From assembly GCA_000695325.1 (NCBI GenBank), contig AVPN01000985.1, positions 1-24,271 on the forward strand: a stretch of 24,271 nucleotides of DNA, in the 5' to 3' direction. The stretch comes from Pleurobrachia bachei (lineage: Eukaryota > Ctenophora > Tentaculata > Cydippida > Pleurobrachiidae). Below are positions 18,701-24,271 of the stretch, one piece after another (the stretch's first letter is position 1; the number at the start of each line of letters is the position of its first letter). The position numbers and the translations under genes were made by a program. The notes beneath the pieces are model-generated. The model saw only the letters and a program-made list of their open reading frames with translations. It made no database searches and was not told the origin of the DNA.

Positions 18701-21700
18701 ACTGACTTACCATAGTTTTGGTTTTGTTGGCGTACACCCTCGCCATGGTAAACTGCTCCTCCACTTTCCCAAAGTCGTCATCAACCAGGTTCGAGTCGTG
18801 GTGCGTGTGGACTATCCTCTCACCTGCACAAACATATATCTTGTTCATGTTGTGCCAGTCATAGTGGGCTGGGGGCACCGTCCGTGGTGGATGAAGGTGG
18901 ACGAAAAACATGAAGAACACCGCAGCCATAAGCTTCACACCACACCCATATCTTGTTCACTCCATACAGAGAATCTTACTACTTCAATTAATTTCTAATA
19001 ATCTAAACAACTTTGATGAAATAATTAAGTTAATTTTAAAACATACCAAGAATATCACTCAGCCCACTAAGCTCCTCGATAATCTCTGAGATTCCCTTAG
19101 CACTACGATTCGTTTGCAGTGTGTATCTTGTTTTCCACTGCTCTAACCCAGTTCTTGCTTTCTCTGCTTCATGCTGAAATAACGGTGTTGTGAAAGAAAA
19201 TGATCCAGTTGTAAGAACCGAAATCCGGCCACAAAATAGCCTCCTTACAATTCCAGATCTTACAGTTTTGCCCCTCCCCCCAGTCTTACAGTTTTAGCGT
19301 CCCCCTTCTACTCTTACAGTTTTGGCGTCCATTTCAGCGATGATCTGTTTGTTTTCCTTGATCCTGTTCTCCACTTCCTCTGTTTTCTCGTCCAGGTTTG
19401 CTGCTACCTGTAAGTAAACGGGTCGGTTTGATGGTTTGATGGCTGGTTTGTTACTAAATCAGTACCAAAATATATCGATATGAAGGATCAAGATAACCCT
19501 GATCCTGGATTATCAATGACTGCTATTACGAACCTGTTCAAGCGCGGTCATGACTTGTTTAATTTCCTCTTGGAGTTTCTCTCGCTCCACATCAGTGTTA
19601 ACTATCTCATTTCCCAACTGTTCATTTTGTTGTACCACCATTGCAGAGGACTGAAACATGGAGAGATTTTGTAACATAAAACATATAAAAAGGATATAAT
19701 TGAGATTCTGTAATACATAATTGAAGCCATCATCAATCTAAACGCGAATTAGTATACCCAATCCTGTTTATTTTTGGTAACGTAACAAGTAAATTATTTT
19801 ACGTCCAACATGTATGCCTTCTTCTCTCTCTAATGTTAATTTCTCTCTAATTTCTAATACATCTCTTATTTCTAATTTCTATACCTGTTTCTCCTCCTCC
19901 AACTCCTGCTTCAACTGCTCGATGGTCTGACTGTGGATATTTAGCTCGTCATCTTTGTCGTCCAGTGCCTTGTACAGGCTATCTCGTTCCTTAACAAACG
20001 CTATCCTGTCAGCTTCAGAGGCATTATTAACACCTGTAGAGTGGAGATTAGGTCTAAGAAGTCATGTCTCTTTGTTACATGTAGCTCAACCCTCACCGCG
20101 AAAGCACATCTTGTAAAGGAGTTTGAGGGTTCGATCTACCCTAATGATTTCCAGGTTCAAGCCATTTTTGACAATAAATCGTTGCCTTCTACAATAAAAC
20201 CCCGTTTACTAATTTTGTCCAGCCTAAAGGAGAAAACTAAACATCCTCATTGACGGTGATATAAGCCACACTTACCATAGTTTTGGTTTTGTTGGCGTAC
20301 ACCCTCGCCATGGTAAACTGCTCCTCCACTTTCCCAAAGTCGTCATCAACCAGGTTCGAGTCGTGGTGCGTGTGGACTATCCTCTCACCTGCACAAACAT
20401 ATATCTTGTTCATGTTGTGCCAGTCATAGTGGGCTGGGGGCACCGTCCGTGGTGGATGAAGGTGGTTTGCAGCTGACGGAAAACGTGAGGAACACCGCAG
20501 CCATCAGCTTCAAACCACACCCATATCTTGTTCACCCCATACAGAGAATCTTTACTACTTCAATTAATTTCTAATAATCTAAACAACTTTGATGAAATAA
20601 TTAAGTTAATTTTAAAACATACCAAGAATATCACTCAGCCCACTAAGCTCCTCGATAATCTCTGAGATTCCCTTAGCACTACGATTCGTTTGCAGTGTGT
20701 ATCTTGTTTTCCACTGCTCTAACCCTGTCCTTGCTTTCTCCGCTTCATGCTGAAAAATAACGGTGTTGAGAAAGAAAATGATTCAGTTAGAATAACCGAA
20801 ATCTGGCCAAACGGGCTATCTGAAAATACACATCTAAATTACAGCCCCCCTTCAAATCTTACAGTTTTGGCCCTCCTTCTAATCTTACAGTTTTGGCCCC
20901 CTTCCAATCTTACAGTTTTGGTCCCCATTCCAAACCTTACAGTTTTGGGGCCCTCCCAATCTTACAGTTTTTGCCCCCTTCCAACCTTACAGTTTTGGCC
21001 ACCGCCTTCCAATCTTACAGTTTTGACCACCCCTTCCAATCTTACAGTTTGCCCCCTTCCCCCTTCTACTCTTACAGTTTTGGCGTCCATTTCAGCGATG
21101 ATCTGTTTGTTTTCCTTGATCCTGTTCTCCACTTCCTCCGTCTTCTCGTCCAGGTTTGCTGCTACCTGTAAGTAAACGGGTCGGTTTGATGGTTTGATGG
21201 CTGGTTTGTTACTAAATCAGTGCCAAAATATATCGACATGAAGGATCAAGATAACCCTGATCCTGGATTATCAATGACTGCTATTACAAACCTGTTCAAG
21301 TGCGGTCATGACTTGTTTAATTTCCTCTTGGAGTTTCTCTCGCTCCACATCAGTGTTAACTATCTCATTTCCCAACTGTTCATTTTGTTGGACCACCATT
21401 GCAGAGGACTGAAACATGGAGAGATTTTGTAACATAAAACATATAAAAAGGATATTGAGATTCTGTAATACATAATTGAAGCCATCATCAATCTAAACGC
21501 GAATTAGTATACCCAATCCTGTTTATTTTTGGTAACGTAACAAGTAAATTATTTTACGTCCAACATGTATGCCTTCTTCTCTCTCTAATGTTAATTTCTC
21601 TCTAATTTCTAATACATCTCTTATTTCTAATTTCTATACCTGTTTCTCCTCCTCCAACTCCTGCTTCAACTGCTCGATGGTCTGACTGTGGATATTTAGC

Positions 21701-23712
21701 TCGTCATCTTTGTCGTCCAGTGCCTTGTACAGGCTATCTCGTTCCTTAACAAACGCTATCCTGTCAGCTTCAGAGGCATTATTAACACCTGTAGAGTGGA
21801 GATTAGGTCTAAGAAGTCATGTCTCTTTGTTACATGTAGCTCAACCCTCACCGCGAAAGCACATCTTGTAAAGGAGTTTGAGGGTTCGATCTAGATTAAC
21901 TCCGGTATAACTTACCAAGAAGGTTGCTAATGCTGGCAGTAGAAGGAGAAGGAGAGAGCTCAAAACCACCACTTCCCAGATTATTTCCAGTCTTACCACC
22001 AACCTGTATTATGATGTTAATTTAACATATTGAACTGCCGGACTAGAGTAAACGGGATTCAGGATGCTCGGGGAAATAGGTGTTTTTCATTAAATCAAAC
22101 TGACGTACGGATTGTCAATTCCCTATAAATTGGAATCCTATAAATTGGAATCTGTGAGTTTTAGATGGAAATGTATTCTCTCGGTGAATCGAGGTTTATA
22201 TTTGTCGTACCCGGGTTTGCTCGTCCTCGCCCACGGTCTCGCCCATCCTCCACCTTTGCAGCTCTGCATCACATTTAGACAACAACAGCTTCAACCTTTT
22301 GTTCTTTTCAACCTCTTTCTCGTATCTGCAGGTGAAGGAGAGAAGTGTGAAAAATAATCTTCTTGTTTCATAATGCACATTTAAATAACGTGCTTTATAG
22401 AAAAGACATTGTCGCCCCAGATCATTATAATTGTCACACATTGCAGAGAACTTAAAACCTGAAAAAAGTTTCGAAACAGGTCCATTTATTTTCAAGAATT
22501 ACCTAGCACGCCACTCCTCAGCGGTTAGTTCCATGTTGACCGTCACCGTATTCTTAATGGTCTTGGCCCGGGTACCAAACAGCACCGTAGATTTAGTTTC
22601 ACTTTCATTATAGGGCGAGGGAGAGCAACAGATAACAATCGTTGTCCTTGCGTTACCACCTGTAATAGGATTGTTAACTTGGTTGAAATACTAGTACTTT
22701 TTATTGAAAAACAATTGGAGGTCCGGATTAACGACTAGGGCAACGGAAAAGGATTCTCTAGTTCAAATAAAAACGCTAAATAGTTGGCCCACAGCTGCTC
22801 AAACAGTTGTTAAAGCTTTTCAAACTGTTCATGTTGAAACTCACCCATACTCAGCAATCACAAACAAACAAACGAAACAGTCATTGGCCCACTCACCCAG
22901 ACTCTCTTGAAGAACTCGTGTCATCTTGCTGTCACGGTACGGTATGTGACTCTGACCCTCGGACAGTGACGCAATTACATTTCCCAGGGAGGAGAGAGAC
23001 TTGTTGATAGTCTTAGCCTCGTCTAGCGTCATACCCTCCGCTTGAGTCTTGCTCACCTATTAGTTAGTATTAATTAGTGAACACACCAATTAATAATACA
23101 GTTTTTGACTGGGACTTTTCACCCGGAATATGTCAGCATATATTGTCTAGGTGTATACTGCTTGATCAACTAAATATCAATATGCAAGAAAACAGAAAAA
23201 ATATTGACTGTTCGACCCTCCTTCCCCACGCCCCGTTTGGACAAAACAAGAAAAACATACCTTCTCACTTCCGGCAAGATCAACAAGATACAGTTTTCCA
23301 TTTAGTTTCTGCTGTGATTCGATATTAACTTGAGAAATAGACAGTTGGAATACGCTGTGGGAACGGGAACTATGCTCATTCATATCTGAGGGGGGAGAGA
23401 GGTTGTGAGAAAGGGAACTGTGAGACACATGGCCAAGTCTCACGGGGCAAAGTTTATGGTCATTGGAATGGTTTTTATCGGAATTAGTGAGAATAAGGAG
23501 GAACGAGAATCAAACTAACAATTAATTAACTGATAAATAATTAATCAATTAACCAATAATTAACCCACTTGTAACTGAGACGGCTCTGTTTGATTTCCCC
23601 TCCGCTATAATTTCCATAATCTCCTCGGGACTACCCACAAACCTCTCCGTGACACCCTTTACGTAGGGAACACGCTGTTTGTCCTCGTGGATGGGCAGAT
23701 TGGTCTTGGTCG
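15711..23712 (-). CDS. KIF5: kinesin-1 heavy chain (KIF5-type), 5' partial
   Basis: Microtubule motor of conventional kinesin, from mid-motor to the C-terminus. Exons in transcript order: 23712-23569, 23385-23261, 23056-22897, 22659-22503, 22325-22211, 22003-21916, five duplicated cassette exons (listed separately), 18153-18029, 17876-17714, 17503-17394, 17260-17125, 16951-16853, 16731-16627, 16479-16343, 16118-16039, 15820-15711. Motor motifs: NEHSSRSHS (switch I), LVDLAGSEK (switch II), [15 protein letters not shown], and AKTIKN leading into the neck. A heptad coiled coil follows, then [29 protein letters not shown] and the autoinhibitory IAKPIRGG tail, ending RRHV. With one cassette the window encodes 815 residues, matching the same span of animal KIF5. 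The P-loop exons lie past 24271. All introns are GT-AG and phases agree, except at the cassette junction. Confidence 0.95.
16278..16334. repeat. 34-bp perfect palindrome plus 14-bp perfect palindrome
   Basis: 16278-16311 is a spacer-free palindrome with 17-bp arms (ATGGAATTTAGACTGGT and its complement). 16321-16334 is GTCACCATGGTGAC. Both lie within about 65 bases after the donor at 16342 of a kinesin tail exon, so the pre-mRNA could form hairpins beside that splice site. Confidence 0.85.
18636..18710 (-). other. partial exon duplicate giving a second in-frame donor
   Basis: Just past the cassette-B last-exon donor (GTAAGTCAG at 18710) lies a copy of that exon's end, ATGGCGAGGGTG to ACCATG, followed by GTAAGTGTGG at 18635. 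Use of the distal donor adds 75 nt, 25 codons without a stop, repeating the MARV.ANKTKTM segment. Cassette A's own donor context matches this distal one better than the proximal one. Confidence 0.7.
18705..20138. repeat. kinesin exon cassette B (duplicate of cassette A)
   Basis: Exons 20033-19885, 19650-19534, 19407-19318, 19173-19047, 18823-18711, with the same lengths as cassette A. I find seven base differences in the coding parts, all synonymous. The donor after the second exon is GTTCGT here and GTTTGT in A, both weak. Spliced directly after cassette A's last exon (phase 0), the first exon of B would be read out of frame and stop after ten codons. Confidence 0.9.
20270..21893. repeat. 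kinesin exon cassette A (five coiled-coil exons)
   Basis: Exons 21788-21640, 21408-21292, 21165-21076, 20749-20623, 20388-20276 (149, 117, 90, 127, 113 nt). They encode the stalk from [11 protein letters not shown] through [17 protein letters not shown]. The block, including introns, matches 18705-20138 closely; it is longer (1624 versus 1434 bp) mainly because a minisatellite has expanded in its fourth-exon intron. It enters in phase 1 and leaves in phase 0. Confidence 0.9.
20855..21075 (-). repeat. minisatellite of duplicated 5' splice sites
   Basis: Eight 24-31 bp units, each with AAACTGTAAG on the minus strand (one shortened), follow directly after the true donor ACT|GTAAGAG of the third cassette-A exon. 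The unit is the exon end plus the first intron bases. The matching place in cassette B (19255-19317) has only about two to three units. Confidence 0.85.
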
Positions 23713-24271
23713 CTGCGGGGGAAGTGGGGGTTAATAACTCATATTTTGTGTTTTATTGTCTTGTTGCTGTGAGGAAGGGGAATTTTGTGTGTGAGGGAAA
23801 GAGAAGTACTAGGCCAGTCATATGACGTTGTGAAATGGAACTAATTGATCTAAAAGCGATTCCACTTCCAGGGCACTCCAATGGGTCTCTAGAACCACCA
23901 AAAAAATTTACCGCGGGTACCGCGATGGAGAAATCGGTCATTTCCGGGTTTATCTTGCACCTGCATGAATATAGCCTAAGACGAATGCGATATACGGTAA
24001 AAACCACCTTTGGAAAGGAGTAGAGAAAAAACCGAGGGCACTAGAGTGATCAGCGTCCTCAAATTAGTGGGGGTAGGTGCTGGAATCAAGTCTCTATCTC
24101 ATCAGGTTAATTAGATAAGGGGATAATTAGATGCGCATAACCGTTTTTAGGCTACATGGCTATAGCCACTTGGGAATGGTTTAGAGACTTTTCATTGGTG
24201 CCATTTTGTAGGCTATAGCCAAGTTATGGGGGGTCGACGTCGGACTTTTAAGCTCTATCTTCAACCGTTTA
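23713..24271. other. kinesin intron upstream of the first exon in the window
   Basis: The acceptor CCCCGCAG precedes the exon at 23712. No further motor exon (P-loop, GxTxxGKT) is visible before the window ends. Near the end, GGCTATAGCC occurs twice within similar flanks (about 24160-24220), a short inverted-type repeat. Confidence 0.5.

Noticed and set aside
20075-20145. tRNA-like segment (TAGCTCAA, then AGGGTTCGATCTACCCT) in the intron before the first cassette-B exon, also present before cassette A
   Set aside because: The T-arm-like hairpin and B-box are good, but the D-arm does not pair and no full cloverleaf can be drawn. It could be a SINE relic, but the support is too weak.
20747-21175. 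plus-strand open frames with repeated LTVL/SYSFG peptides
   Set aside because: They arise from the minisatellite on the opposite strand of the kinesin intron; low complexity without start or splice support.
1-24271. prokaryotic-type systems (operons, CRISPR, toxin-antitoxin, phage genes)
   Set aside because: Every recognised gene is a spliced or eukaryote-specific animal family; no direct-repeat/spacer array or prokaryotic gene cluster exists here.

Overview
This is animal (metazoan) nuclear DNA. Every recognisable protein is a eukaryotic family, and the genes are split by short GT-AG introns of roughly 80-600 bp. The set is a class A GPCR, a RING/TRAF-type zinc-finger protein, an ABHD4/5-like hydrolase, the ESCRT-III subunit CHMP1, GLYAT-like acyltransferases and a kinesin-1 heavy chain. 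Short introns, high gene density and many short inverted-repeat elements suggest a compact invertebrate genome, possibly early-branching, but I cannot name the lineage.

Layout. 31-1825 (+): six exons of a rhodopsin-family GPCR, from the end of TM2 to the C-terminus. 2941-3853 (-): a RING plus TRAF-like zinc-finger protein with PPxY motifs and a C-terminal CaaX box; its RING is split by a +1 frame change at an ACT-TAA-C site. 4100-5223: a 1.1-kb element with perfect 29-bp terminal inverted repeats and an internal array of about 20-bp repeats. 5635-6090 (+): a small secreted-protein gene behind an E-box/CCAAT/TATA promoter, with an in-frame TAG. 6201-8422 (-): nine exons of an ABHD4/5-like alpha/beta hydrolase, whose intron 1 holds a 51-bp tandem CArG/E-box module. 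8954-10072 (-): a complete CHMP1. 10253-12862: a 1305-bp tandem duplication carrying two nearly identical GLYAT-like genes, next to a broken third paralog (12716-13140). 13156-13254 and 13504-14226: two fold-back elements. 14227-15710: non-coding, with GA-rich and GC-palindromic stretches. 15711-23712 (-): kinesin-1 heavy chain from mid-motor to the IAK tail. 23713-24271: the intron before the next upstream motor exon.

The most notable structure is inside the kinesin gene. Five coiled-coil exons are tandemly duplicated. All seven coding differences I find between the copies are synonymous. Exon phases forbid simple inclusion of both complete sets, but allow either set alone, or set A minus its last exon joined to set B. 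Next to this, an intronic minisatellite repeats an authentic 5' splice site about eight times, and a partial exon duplicate creates a second in-frame donor. Assembly artefact (unmerged haplotypes) must be excluded for both recent tandem duplications.

The genes are ordinary housekeeping or receptor genes and do not form a pathway or operon. No prokaryotic system, CRISPR array or convincing RNA gene was seen.
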